Source of the DNA: Oenanthe sinensis
Lineage: Eukaryota; Streptophyta; Magnoliopsida; Apiales; Apiaceae
Length of the DNA: 64,000 nucleotides
Direction: 5' to 3'
NCBI GenBank assembly: GCA_028671895.1
Contig: CM053794.1
Location: forward strand, 24,104,501 to 24,168,500
The position numbers were made by a program, and so were the translations under genes. The first letter of the stretch is position 1, and each line of letters begins with the position of its first letter. Below the pieces are notes generated by a model. That model was not told the origin of the DNA, searched no databases, and saw only the letters and a list, made by a program, of their open reading frames with translations. Below are positions 42,736-54,193 of the stretch, one piece after another.

Positions 42736-45700
42736 GTAGTAAAGTGAAGTGCATGCTGACTAGTTTGTACGACTAGTATTTTGTAATCATCTTTTAGCGT
42801 GTTATTGTAGTTTATGGGTTTTTAAAAAAATTAGAAATGAAGTCAGCTTCATAATACATACATGTATATTAGGATCTCCTTATTCTAAACAAGAGGGAGG
42901 TTATTACATTCAATTAATGGAACAATTAATGGGATTAAGTAACACAAAGTATTAATCTATACGACTATTAGTCGGAGTTTAAAATTTTAATATAAAAAAA
43001 TATTCAAAAAACTCGAAAACTTATCTTGATCTCAAAAACGAGGTCCCTCCCATGGAATCACAACTGTGAAATTTAACCTACGTTTGTGAAATTTAACTTA
43101 TATCTCGTCCCGTTGTTATCTCATATTGTTATATAGGAAAAATATGTAAATAAGTTTTTCTTTTAATTTTTAAATACTTGAAACTTTCTTATACCTTGGT
43201 TGTGAAATGAGTCGAAAAAACACTTCTAATATCTTTTTCTAATTTTTAATTATTATAAAAATATAGATAATGTGGTCTTTCCTACTTAAGAATACGACAC
43301 TATAAACAATATGACTCCCCGATACATATTATAGTAAAGTGAATCCACTTAATTAAAATCTTTACTGAACTATGACCGAGCATCATATCAACAAATAAAC
43401 GTATTCATGAGCTTAATGCGCGGAAAAAAAGATAAATGACAATCCATTTTTTTGAAATCCCATGAGAGTAATTTAATAGTGTACTTCAACCAATCATACT
43501 GTATAAATTAATTTAATTAAAAATTTATTTTAGTTTTATTGTATATTACTTTTTTGGAAAACTGTAATCAAACGGTTGTAAAATAAAGAGTAAAATTAAG
43601 AAATTTGAATAAATATATAAAATTATTTTTGTGAGAATTGTAATTTAATTATTCAGGAACGAATGTTGTGATAACGTGAGAAATAACTACAACTAACAAG
43701 TACTCAAATTGTAAGTAAAGACATTAAAATTGTAAAAAATAGAAGTTACTATCCAACGAGTAGCTTTAAAATGATCAAAACTAAAAAAAATATATTAATT
43801 ATTTTGAGTCTAGCGGGCTTGAGTCTCCCTTAGTTGAGATTGAAATGCAGCTTCGGAATGTTGTGTTTGTTGTTTCTGTTATACCATTTTTGCGAAAAAA
43901 TATACCATCAGTGTGTAAGGAGGATTTTAAAACAGTGGCGCTGAAATATTTTATAATAAAATTTTTATTAACTATCGTATTTAAGATAGCCGAGATTCAC
44001 AATAAAAATTATACTTAGAGTCAGGATCAGCCTTGGCTAAGACGACCAAATTAAACGATAGCTTAAAATATCATCATATCAAACGTAAGAGGGTACCAAA
44101 AAATAAATTTATATATAAACACTATATATATGTTCTTTTTTTTTTTAATCATAGAAAAAGGCATCAATTCAAAAATAATGCTCAAAATTTTAAACCCGGC
44201 CCTGATTACATATACTGATTTTTAAGGATAAGATACTACCCAAAATTGTAAGAAATTAATAATTTCACAGTTTAATACGAATTTAAAACTAAATCAACCA
44301 CCCCAAATTCCGACACTTACATTTGCGGAAAATAATAATGTGTACATATTGAGCACTTTGTAAAGTAAATTTAAAATTTTAAAAGTTGTGGTACCAAATT
44401 TTAAAATTTTAAAAGTTGTGTGTACAAGTTACAGGTTAGTTCTCCCATTTGTCAGATATTGAGAAATATGATCCCAACCCGCTTTTAAGAGTTTTGGACT
44501 CAATATAAACACCCACTACTTGCTTTATAATATGCACACACAAGCTGTGCTTCACTTCGTGAGTGTAATAACACTTTAAGCTAGCTTTTACTTGGACTTG
44601 AAAAATTCCATCTTTCATTTTTCCTGTGCTTCTAAGCTTCATAGTTTGACATATTTATGGACCATGGTCAACACTACTGAATAATCTACCTCACGTGTAC
44701 TCCTATTTTTCTGTAGCCAATGTTATTTCTTTATGTGTACTTTCGTATTTTTAATTTATTTATTTTATAAAATGTTCTTAAATTTTTTTATCCCTTAATT
44801 TTATAAAAATTTTAATATGTATACAGGAGGGTAAATTTGTATCTGTGAATACTGTATAGCATTTGTTCATATAATTATAACTATACCATCAATTTATGTT
44901 TTTTATGAATAATTTAATTTATAGTCTTACGAATGAATATATAGTCTAAGAAATTTGATAAATCCAATACTTGAGAAATTCAATCGTGCTCAAGTAATAA
45001 ATTGTTTGATAACAAAATCTACAAAAGGAGACTTAGATAAGTATTTAGTATGGTTGCAGAAATAGGGAATCAGAACTTACCGGTTAGGATATTGATTTAG
45101 AATTAATTGAGTAGTCGGGAATTAATCACAAGGATTAATTAGAACAATAATCAGATTTATTATATTATTATAATAAATTAATTATATTTATCTAATTTAC
45201 TATAGAATATATTATTTTAAAATAATTCATAAAAATTAATTGGATTTTATAAATCGTATCCATAAAATATTTTATAAAGATTAATCGGGATTTATCTGGG
45301 ATTTTTAAAAAATCTGGGTATTTTCAGTAAACTAGTATTTGACGGTATTTTTCTTTATATTTTTAGTTTAGGAAAAGAAACCTTTTAAAATAATTTATAG
45401 AGATATTTTTTTAATTAATTTTAAAATATATAAAAAATGACAAGAAATTTGAAAACAGAAGGGAGTATAAGTGTATAACAAGATTTTTTGTTATGCATAA
45501 TTTTATATATAAGATTTGTTACCGGCGGCTAGCTACACATTACGGGGTGTTTGATTTTATAACAAGTTACTTTTTTTAAAAAAGTATTTTCACATTTTTT
45601 TAAAAAAATTAATATTTATTTTAGAAATTTAAGACCAAATCTTATTTATAAATTTAAAAATAAATTATTTATTTTCAGAAAAAATACATATATACTAACT

Positions 45701-48214
45701 TTTTCAGTTTATAAACTGCTTATAAGTCCCGAAAAACGGGGCCTACATCTAAGCTAATCATGTAACTGGTAAAGTGAATACCTTTGTCATTTGTCAATCA
45801 TCTCCCCTAGTTTTAAAATAAGAAACCAAACCAGTCTTCTTTTTAGGTTTTTGAAAGGAAAAACCACTATTGTTTAACAGTTAAAGTGCTACTTGTTGAG
45901 TTATAAACCACTTGAATTAAACTAAAAACTGCACCATTTTCTCATTTTGCTCCACTTAAACAAACACATATCATGTTTTAGTTTTGTTAATAGCAAGTTA
46001 GCTATAACACACATGCACACACTGACACACGTACACTTGGCCAAGTGCATTGTGTAATTCTTTTCCCTTTCGGACCATCGTCCATTTGTCCCTGTCTATA
46101 AAGTTCTCTTTGAACACACTACTGAGTAGGTTTATAACTTATAATAATATCGGTGCAAGTGTGCAACTAGATGTTTCCACTTCACCACTTGTAAGTTGGA
46201 TTAAAAGTTTATGTGACTTATAAAGTGGTACCTGATGATAATGATAAGCGTAAAACGGTATAGATGTGTTTGTACGGGTGAAAATTGTATGACGAAATAG
46301 TTATCTAACAATAATGAAATTTTGCATTTTCATTATCGTTATTTTCGGGCTAGTCTTATAATATTCAATATAGGGCGAGAATGGTCTCAAACCCCTGACT
46401 AGGAAAGACCAGTTAATCTGGATTGCAGGGACGAGGCTTCTCAGGGCAGAGGTGGTCATGGTCCCTGAGGTCGTTATAATAATATTGATATATATATATA
46501 TATGTTATAATTTTAAAAAAAATTGTATTTTAATCTATATATTTAAATAAATATAATACTTAGTCCTTGCAGAAAAATTTTGATCCCTATAAAAAAATTG
46601 ACCCATATGAAATAGAAATTTTAGTATGCTTATTGTATACTTGATTATTGTATGCTTATTTATATCGAAAGACAAATAGCGAAAAGTTTTGATACGGACT
46701 CAATTATAGACGGGTTTCGTCATTTGAAAGAAGGTAGAGTTTTATTATAAATTTTGTATCAATATTTTTGTGTATTTGTTATCTTGAATATTTAAAAGTG
46801 TTGAGGGGGAAAAAATTGACCCTAAAAAAAATTGACCCTTTTTATGAACATTTGTTGGCTTGTCTCCTGGATTGGATGTGGCAACAAATTTTTAATATAA
46901 ATTTGATCTATTATTTTCAGTCTCCGTATATAATCTTCAAACAGTTTTAATATTTGAGTGAGGCAAATCACAAGTAAATAGGGTCGGATCATTGTCTTTG
47001 TTCTTAAATACAATTCTTACATTCTTTTCAACTGTTGAGATTAAAATAGACGATAAATGAACGACGCCTCAATTTTTAAATATTTGTAACTGTTGAAATT
47101 GAAGTAGACGAGACCACTAATAATTGACGTCTATTTATTATAATTATTTTATATATATATATAGTTGTGCTCTATTTATTAAATTTTTTTTCTCGATAAT
47201 TTTCTAAACTCGGCTCAATCTCAGATAGAGACACCTTTTTTGAGGGCGGGAGGCCAACTTTTGCCTATAACAAACTTCATATTTTGTTATTTAAATTTTA
47301 GTTCTTGTTTTTTTTTTAATTTTTTGGCAAATATTTTAGTAAGTAAATATTAAAAAATATTAAAAAGAATTTGATATACAAAATTCATATTTTATTATTT
47401 AAACTTTAATTTCTTAACTTTTTTGACATGTATATTATACTAATTTTTATACAACTTTATCCGTACTACAAATATTATGAAATTTATATATTAAAAGGTA
47501 AAAATTTAAGATTATAAAAAATGAAATTTATTTATCAATTTTCAGTCGGAAGTATTTGAATTAGCTCCCACGATTGTCTTCAAGTACAAAATAAATTACA
47601 AAAAGAAAAACGAAAAATCTGCAAGCATATGTTTAATATTTTTCATTAAGACACAACCGTTATTATTTTTATAATAAGAATATGATTTTTTTATAATTTT
47701 TTTTTCAATAGTATGATTTCACAAGAGCATAAAATATTTTAAATCAGAATTAAACGTAACAACTGAGTACACCAATATTTTAAAAAATGTTAAAAATTTT
47801 GATTTAGATTACACACAGTATTTTTTGCTAATATTTTTCAAGATAGTAAAAAGAATACTGAAAAGGTAATTTAGCAAAAAAAATTGCAAATAGGTTTATA
47901 AAATATAAGGGTGTGTGTGCTAGTGTGCTGTTTACCCTACAATTTTCAAAAACAAAACAATCCCATGTATGAGGGGCTAAAAACATAAAAATAGAAAGGA
48001 ACCACCTTCCAATCAACTAACTATGTTATATACAAAAAACTCTTATAGAGACAAAATAAAAAGTAAATAAAAATTATTGACCCCACGCCCACCTATCTAG
48101 AAAAACATTGACATATTGGGAGCTTGGAGCCACAACAACAATATAAATTATAAATTTCACTTTACAAATATTTTTTTTTGCACTTTACAAATATTTTTTT
48201 TTACTAATTTAGCT
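42736..48214. other. AT-rich intergenic region without a recognised gene
   Basis: No coding region I can support. It is mostly low-complexity AT sequence with scattered repeat ends, including a possible PIF-like element at 45544-45743 and a segment of higher GC at 46370-46470 (GGTTTGAGACC on the minus strand), perhaps a tRNA-derived repeat. Confidence 0.6.
45544..45743. mobile_element. Possible PIF/hAT-type miniature element, 200 bp
   Basis: The ends read GGGGTGTTTGATTTTATAA and (complement) GGCCCCGTTTTTCGGGACT. TAC flanks both sides, which is not the usual TTA or TAA. Non-coding. Borders are uncertain. Confidence 0.35.
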
Positions 48215-48300
48215 TATGCCTTATAACGTGAGTATCTGTTCTAATAAATCTCGAGAACGGACGACAAGAGATAAACTCTTACCACTTGAGCTATCTCATC
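48215..48300 (-). repeat. SINE-like tRNA-derived fragment
   Basis: The minus strand reads GATAGCTCAAGTGGTAAGAG, a clear polymerase III A box, followed about 30 bases later by a degenerate B box near CGTTCTCGAGATT. Plant SINEs begin this way. It cannot fold as a tRNA, so it is not called a tRNA gene. Confidence 0.5.
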
Positions 48301-48370
48301 GCCCTCTACAATATCTTAGATAATAGTAACAATAATAGACCATATGATGGTGCCATTCATGACTAAACCA

Positions 48371-48378
48371 TATAAATA
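48371..48378 (+). promoter_or_regulatory. Putative TATA box
   Basis: TATAAATA lies 150 bases before the ATG at 48521, with a CT-rich leader between. Spacing suits a plant core promoter. Confidence 0.5.
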
Positions 48379-48520
48379 TGACCCCTTATCTTTATTCATT
48401 TCATAAACAAACCATTCATATATACATATTTTCCTTCAATTCTTCTCCCTACATATCTGAGATCAGACCATCTTAGATTCAACAAGTGAACATACCAACA
48501 CCTTGGATTTTTTAGGACCA

Positions 48521-50785
48521 ATGAACAACAACTCTGAGGAGTACTTGGCGATGGATTCAAGTGTTAAAAAATCAGGAAATGAAGAAAAAACTAGCAACTT
48601 GAGTGATCATGATGGGATTCAATTTAGGCCTAGCAGGCTAAATAATGGAGACGAATCAGGTGTTTGTTCGCCCCCCTTGTGGTCGAAAAGCCCCCCTAGA
48701 AGCCCGGTTGGTTGGAAATTTTCCCAGAACAAAGTTAGAAATTCTCCACCTTCTTTAAGAGTTCAAGCAATTGCAAGAGGCCAAAAAGAGCTTATGGAGA
48801 TGGTTAAGAGCATGCCCGAGTCATCGTACGAGCTTTCGTTAAAAGACCTTGTTGATCATCAAAAAGTTGGATTTCTAGAAGATGATGAAGCAATAGTTGA
48901 TCAAGAACCGAGCAGTTTCATTATAAACAAGAAACAAGCAAGTGTCAAGAAGCAAGCAAGTGTCAGAAAGCAAGCAAGTGTGAGGAAGCAACCAAGTCTA
49001 AAGAAAGTTGAAAAGAAAATTGCAAGAACAGGGAGCAATATGAGTGAGAGTAACAATACAGGGTTGTTTTTGAAGATGGTGTTTCCAATGCCATTTGGAG
49101 GAAGTAAAAAGCAGGTAGCAAAACCAAAGAGCAAGGCAAGAACAAAGGAAAATCCTTATTCAAAAGTTTCTACAAAGCATGTTGATAATAATAATTTGAA
49201 CAATAAATCTTCGAAGAGCGCTGATCAAAAACAGTGGTGGCAGAGAAGATACTCCGTACAGTCAGACGATAGCGAAAGTGGTGGATTGAGTAGCAATGGA
49301 AGTAGTGGTAGCAGTGGAAGCTCAGGCAGCAATGACAGCAGCATTAGCAACAAGAGCACCAGGTATATTTGTTCAATCAATTCATAGGTACCTTAGAATA
49401 TCTGATATTTCAAAAAACATGCCTAGTTTTTTATGATTCAATATCTGATATTTCGGTGATAGTTTGATGTTAGCTTAGAGTTCATTCCTTAAGAGATTAA
49501 AAATACTTAAACTAAGTTTTTTTTACGAATAGAGTCGAGTCGAGTTTACCCAAAGTCCAATTATGAACAATTTTCCTGGTTTAATAATTTGACCTTAGCT
49601 TAGAATCCGTTCTTTGGTGGATGAAAAAGATGCTCAAAAGGAGAATAGATGCTTGTAAAGATCTGAATCATAAATCTTACACATCAGTTATGTTTATTTT
49701 GTCAATGTTCTTAAAGTCGGTAGCTAAAAAGACTTAAACGTATCATATATTATTCAAAAATTAAAACATTGAATGTTATAGATCTCCACCCATATACCTT
49801 TATCTGTTGAGACCCACAAAATAGACCGTTACTCATACTTTAAAAAGGAATAAGCAAATAGAGTAGTACAAAAAATCAGTATAAATAACTTTGAAACGGT
49901 ACAATAACTACTCTATATAATAGTTATAAATAGATTTGATTAATCATGCGTTTTTTAGTACCGAATTATATGTTATTGATTCTATTTTTCAGTATAGTAT
50001 TTGAACTCAATTTTTTTTAAAAATATAAAGAGTTTGTTAAATTGATGATTACGATATAGTTAAAAATAAAACAATAGTTCATCGTTTCAACTAGGTTTAT
50101 TTAAAATCTTATGTTAAAACACTAAAAAAACAATGATTCTTCAGCTTTAATTTTTATAAATTTTCGCTTTATTTTTCAAGATCATAGGTTAAATATTACA
50201 GTAAATCATAAGTGATAAGCTTTGTCTGCAGTTTGTGGTACATGGAGTTCATTTATGTATTTTTCAACTTATAAATTACTTTTTGTGGCACGAAAACTAG
50301 TTCCGGAACAATTTGTTTATTGTATTTGGCAAAACTGCTAGCTAAAATTCTAATCTAGCAATAAAAGTAGTTCTGATGATTACTACTAATCTCTTGGTTG
50401 CCCCCTTAATTGTTTAATTGGAATCGTGAGTCAAATATCCAGGAATTAAAAAAAAACAGGGCATTCCAGAAGGGATATGAACACCACTTAAATATTTAAA
50501 ATTACATACACGTTTTTGTATTTCAACACGCATACGTTACAACCCATGAAACTAATTTATGCCGATGATAATATTAATTAATCAGTAATATATAATGATG
50601 TGCTTATTCCCATACAGTGTTACTTATTTATTATTATTAATTTTGTGTAACAGTTTTATGAAATGTTATAGTATTATATACTAGCGTTTATTGATATACG
50701 TGTGTGATATTTTTGCAGGAAGAAAGGTGGATTGCTACGTGGGTGCTCACCGTTTCATTCAAATAGAAAGAAAACAGTAGAGTGA
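48521..50785 (+). CDS. Uncharacterised plant-specific basic Ser-rich protein, 302 aa, two exons
   Basis: Exons 48521-49362 and 50719-50785 join in phase (AG|G), giving 303 codons. The first ATG after the TATA box is used. The most ordered part is SPPLWSKSPPRSPVGWKF, then RVQAIARGQKELMEMVKSMP and ESSYELSLKDLVDH, a pattern I associate with unnamed plant proteins. Next come four six-residue repeats (KKQASV, KKQASV, RKQASV, RKQPSL), a GLFLKMVFPMPFGG patch, a lysine-rich segment, a Ser/Gly run and a basic tail RKKGGLLRGCSPFHS. There is no signal peptide or membrane helix. The RKQASV type of sequence resembles basophilic kinase targets. Function is unknown. Confidence 0.8.
48929..49000 (+). repeat. 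18-bp coding repeat, four units
   Basis: Four in-frame units of AAGAAGCAAGCAAGTGTC type encode KKQASV-like hexapeptides. The first three are nearly identical in DNA, so the expansion is recent. Confidence 0.9.
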
Positions 50786-52752
50786 GCGAGGAAATGTTGT
50801 TTCTCGATATCCATGCGAACATGTTGAGTTCATAATCTCGTTTCGTTTATCGTAACTTATAAGTTGAAAATGTGTGTTTTTTACCTGATCTTCCTTAAAA
50901 AAATGTCCGGAATTATTTTTACACAAGATATATATAGTAATTAGTAAGTTGTAGTTTTGTATGATTTTAGTTTTAGAGCTTGTATTTTTCTTGTTTGCTT
51001 CTGTAAATTCTTCAGTGGATTGAGAGTTTGATTTTACATGAATTTCACTGGTAAAAAAAGTGTTCCCTACTTTTGGATTATTGTAAAGCATGCATATAAG
51101 CAGAGCACTCCTCTGTAACCAAATTTAAATATCCTAAATATCAATAGGACCAGGCATATCTCCCGGATCTAAATCAATGGAGACTTTCATAATAACCAGC
51201 ATTACGAACTGGTACCAACTATTTTAAAATGGGGTTGGGAGGACAATGAAGACTAAGCATTTGAAAATTAAGCAGGTTTCTGAAAACTGCATCTTCAAAT
51301 TTCCTCGGTGTGGTTAAATTGATCGAAATATTATATGGCTGCCCTGCTAAGCTGTCGTACTTGGAGAAAAGTTACAATGTAGCGGGCAACCAAATTTAAA
51401 TATTACTCGAGTCCGATTGAAGGGAAGCCTGAACAACAGCGGCTTCCTCCTGTCAAGGCAGAGTGAGTTCTTGGTTGCTGCACTACTAAAGTACAGCATA
51501 GTTCACAAACCCTTTAATACATCACATTTTTGGGATCATTATTGTATCAACATACGTTCTAGAAGATTATTACCTTTCCAGATGCTGCAACTCTTTCCAA
51601 AACTGATGTCCTTGGTCTAGTTCCCAAGTTGTGCACTTTGCAAGCTGCAGATAGATAGATCATCAAAATCCTCAGCTCGGACTTGTAAGGCGTTACACAA
51701 ATTTCACAAAAAGCAGGAGGGTTCATTGAATCAGCATAAATTGCAGCAGTGCAGCAGACAAGCTATCTTTGAGTGAAAGCACCCCAGGAAAACAATTTAG
51801 AAGAACATAAGAATGCAAATGCACGTACTGATGCCTTTGATGTCGTTAAAAAATGGAAATTATATTATGATTTATGCCGTTGTAAATCATTTCCTACACA
51901 TACCTTCAGGAATATCTAATAGCACAAACATTACTATAAGCGACCTGCAAATCGGATGATCAAATTAAAAGTATAAATGTAGAAATATATACTCAGCATT
52001 AACATTATTATATTGTATGATATAATTTAGTGACGGACACAAAAAGAACTACCAGATAGAAAGCTATTAAACCTGACACAAACTTTTGTTATTTTAATTT
52101 AATTGGGTCACATTAGCAAATTAACAAGTGTTTAATTTAATTGGGTCACATTAGCAAATTAACAAGTGTCACATTAATAATTAAATTTATATTTTTTTTA
52201 AAATTTAGGCAGAATATTGTAATTTCAAAACAAAAATTAATTTAAGGTCGCAATTAAGAAAATATTTTATTTAACGACTTAAACTGTAAAATTTATATAG
52301 CTTAAGGATACAATTAGCAAAAAAATTTCAAAGACTTGAACCCAAAAAGTTATACAGTATAATTTAAGGACACAGTTTTAAAAAATTATTTAAAGACTTG
52401 AATCCAAAAAGTCATATAATTTAAGGACATCTTAAATTTCCCTAATATAATTTAAGGATATTTTAAGTTTCCCTAGTTTTTTTTTCTTTCAATATATCTA
52501 TTAATGTTATAGAAGAGTATTTATAATTCTTAATATTGAATTTACACCAAATTTTATTCTCTTTCGAAGAACAGGGGTTGCCTAATGTGTACATATATAC
52601 ACCAAAACTGCTAATTCATCACTTTATTTGTGAACTACTAATCAGATCTAAAAGACTAAAACATACACATTTGTGAGTTTTAGACTACTTGAAAGTTTGC
52701 AAAAAAAAAAAAAGTTTCCAGACATGAATGAGACCTCCAAACAAGCAGGCAA
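50786..52752. other. Between the Ser-rich gene and the pseudokinase gene
   Basis: The left part is the 3' end of the Ser-rich gene. About 51140-51950 is less AT-rich than its surroundings and looks non-repetitive, with splice-like signals on the minus strand (TCTGCAG at about 51642, then AAAG|GTAATAATC at about 51579), but I recognise no protein. 52093-52168 is a perfect 38-bp tandem duplication. Confidence 0.4.
52093..52168. repeat. Perfect 38-bp tandem duplication
   Basis: The unit starting TTTAATTTAATTGGGTCACA occurs twice without mismatch (52093-52130 and 52131-52168), so it arose recently. Confidence 0.95.
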
Positions 52753-54193
52753 TCAAGCATCCCCGACTTTGATTTGACGTTTCTCGAGAAACTTAACTAC
52801 TTGCAGCATTATGGGACGACTTTGTGGATAATATTCCAAACAGCACATAGCCAGGGCTGTGATATCGTTTCCACAGCGAGCATCATAGACCAGATCATCC
52901 TGAAGCTTCTTGTGAACCAAAGAACAATCAGGCTTGAACTCTTTCTTGGCCCAACAATCCGCTTTTGTTTCTTCTTTATTTTCAGGATTAAAAGCTCTTT
53001 TTCCTATTAGACTTAAAAGCAGTGCTCCATAAGAATAGATATCACATTTGATGGACCATGGACTACTTGCACCTGTCATCGCAGAAACAACTTTATTAAT
53101 AAAAGCATAGAACCCTGAATATGAGCAAAAATTATAGTTATGGTGGATAGCATACCTAGAAATTTTCCTGCAGAGATCAGGCGAGGATCAATATAACCAG
53201 GCGATCCCCAAATGGACCCATTTGGCACATCCCCGAAAAAGCCACCAGTTAACATTGAAAGATCAAATAGTACAGGGTTGCAATCCTACATCAAACAATA
53301 AAACCAAATTCTTTAGGACGTTTGTGATGCAAAAGCACGTGCATGAAACAAAGCTAACTGTAAATACAGTAACAGTACTGACCTTATCAATCATTATGTG
53401 AGCTGCAGATATATTTCACACCAAATAATCACTGCGGTGCAGTTCCTCAAGAAGACGTGCGAATTGAAGTGCAATGTTGACAGTCTGCTGCCAATTGATC
53501 TGGTCTGGAAAAGAAAAACTACGCATTTAAGAAGGGAACATTCAAAATACACAGATACATAACAGAATATTCTATTGAAAAGATAATAAATAAAGCATAT
53601 CAATATCATCGCTCTCAGAAAAAGTAGAAACATCAATGTGATGATACAACATAGTCTTAGAAACACAGTTTAAAAGATGTGTGACAAAGTATTGTATAAT
53701 TACTTAGATAGAATGGATCGAACAAAACACTACCTTTATCTAATAAATTGTGCAGGGTATCTAGTGGACAGATATCGTATATAGTGGCTAATAACTCATC
53801 AGAATCACAACATCCAATCAACTTCATTAAATTAGGATGATTGTGATGCTTTAAGAACAATACCTCCGTCTGAAAAAGAAAATAATTATTTGAGATTAAT
53901 CAGAAAATAGTTTTGTGCTATAAACAAAAAAGACAAACTATGGTTCTAAAACACAAAAAATAGTGATGTACTTTTGATTTCGACCGAAGATCATGCAATG
54001 AGCACTTTTGATGTTTCCAAATTTTCATAGTCACGTCTTTTTCTTCTCCCGACTCAGCATGTTTAAATTTTCCCCGGTACAACTTCCCAAACTGGGTACT
54101 TGCAATTAGATTTTCAGCGCTAAATCCATTAGTTGCAGAATTCAGCTGATCTTGTGTGAATTTTTCTGGATGAGATTGAAAAACCAAGTCCAT
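52753..54193 (-). pseudogene. Receptor-kinase-like pseudokinase (ZED1/ZRK-like) with an in-frame stop
   Basis: Exons 54193-53972, 53869-53734, 53504-53383, 53285-53156 and 53072-52753 join in phase, giving 310 codons. The N-terminus FTQDQLNSATNGFSAENLI and KLYRGKF is that of plant receptor-like kinases. The Lys of VTMKIW (K57) remains. The glycine loop is weak, the HRD loop is replaced by YLV-stop-NISAAHIMID, and DFG is FDLS, so the encoded fold would be catalytically dead. PGYIDP and SRPIMLQVVKFL fit the C-lobe. A TGA at 53418-53416 (codon 149) interrupts it in the catalytic loop; everything else is open and well spliced. An upstream 5'-untranslated exon may end at about 55366. It could be a null allele or a recent pseudogene. 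Confidence 0.75.

Noticed and set aside
46370..46470. GC-richer segment with GGTTTGAGACC on the minus strand
   Set aside because: A B-box-like motif alone, with no A box at the right distance. Not enough to call a SINE or tRNA.
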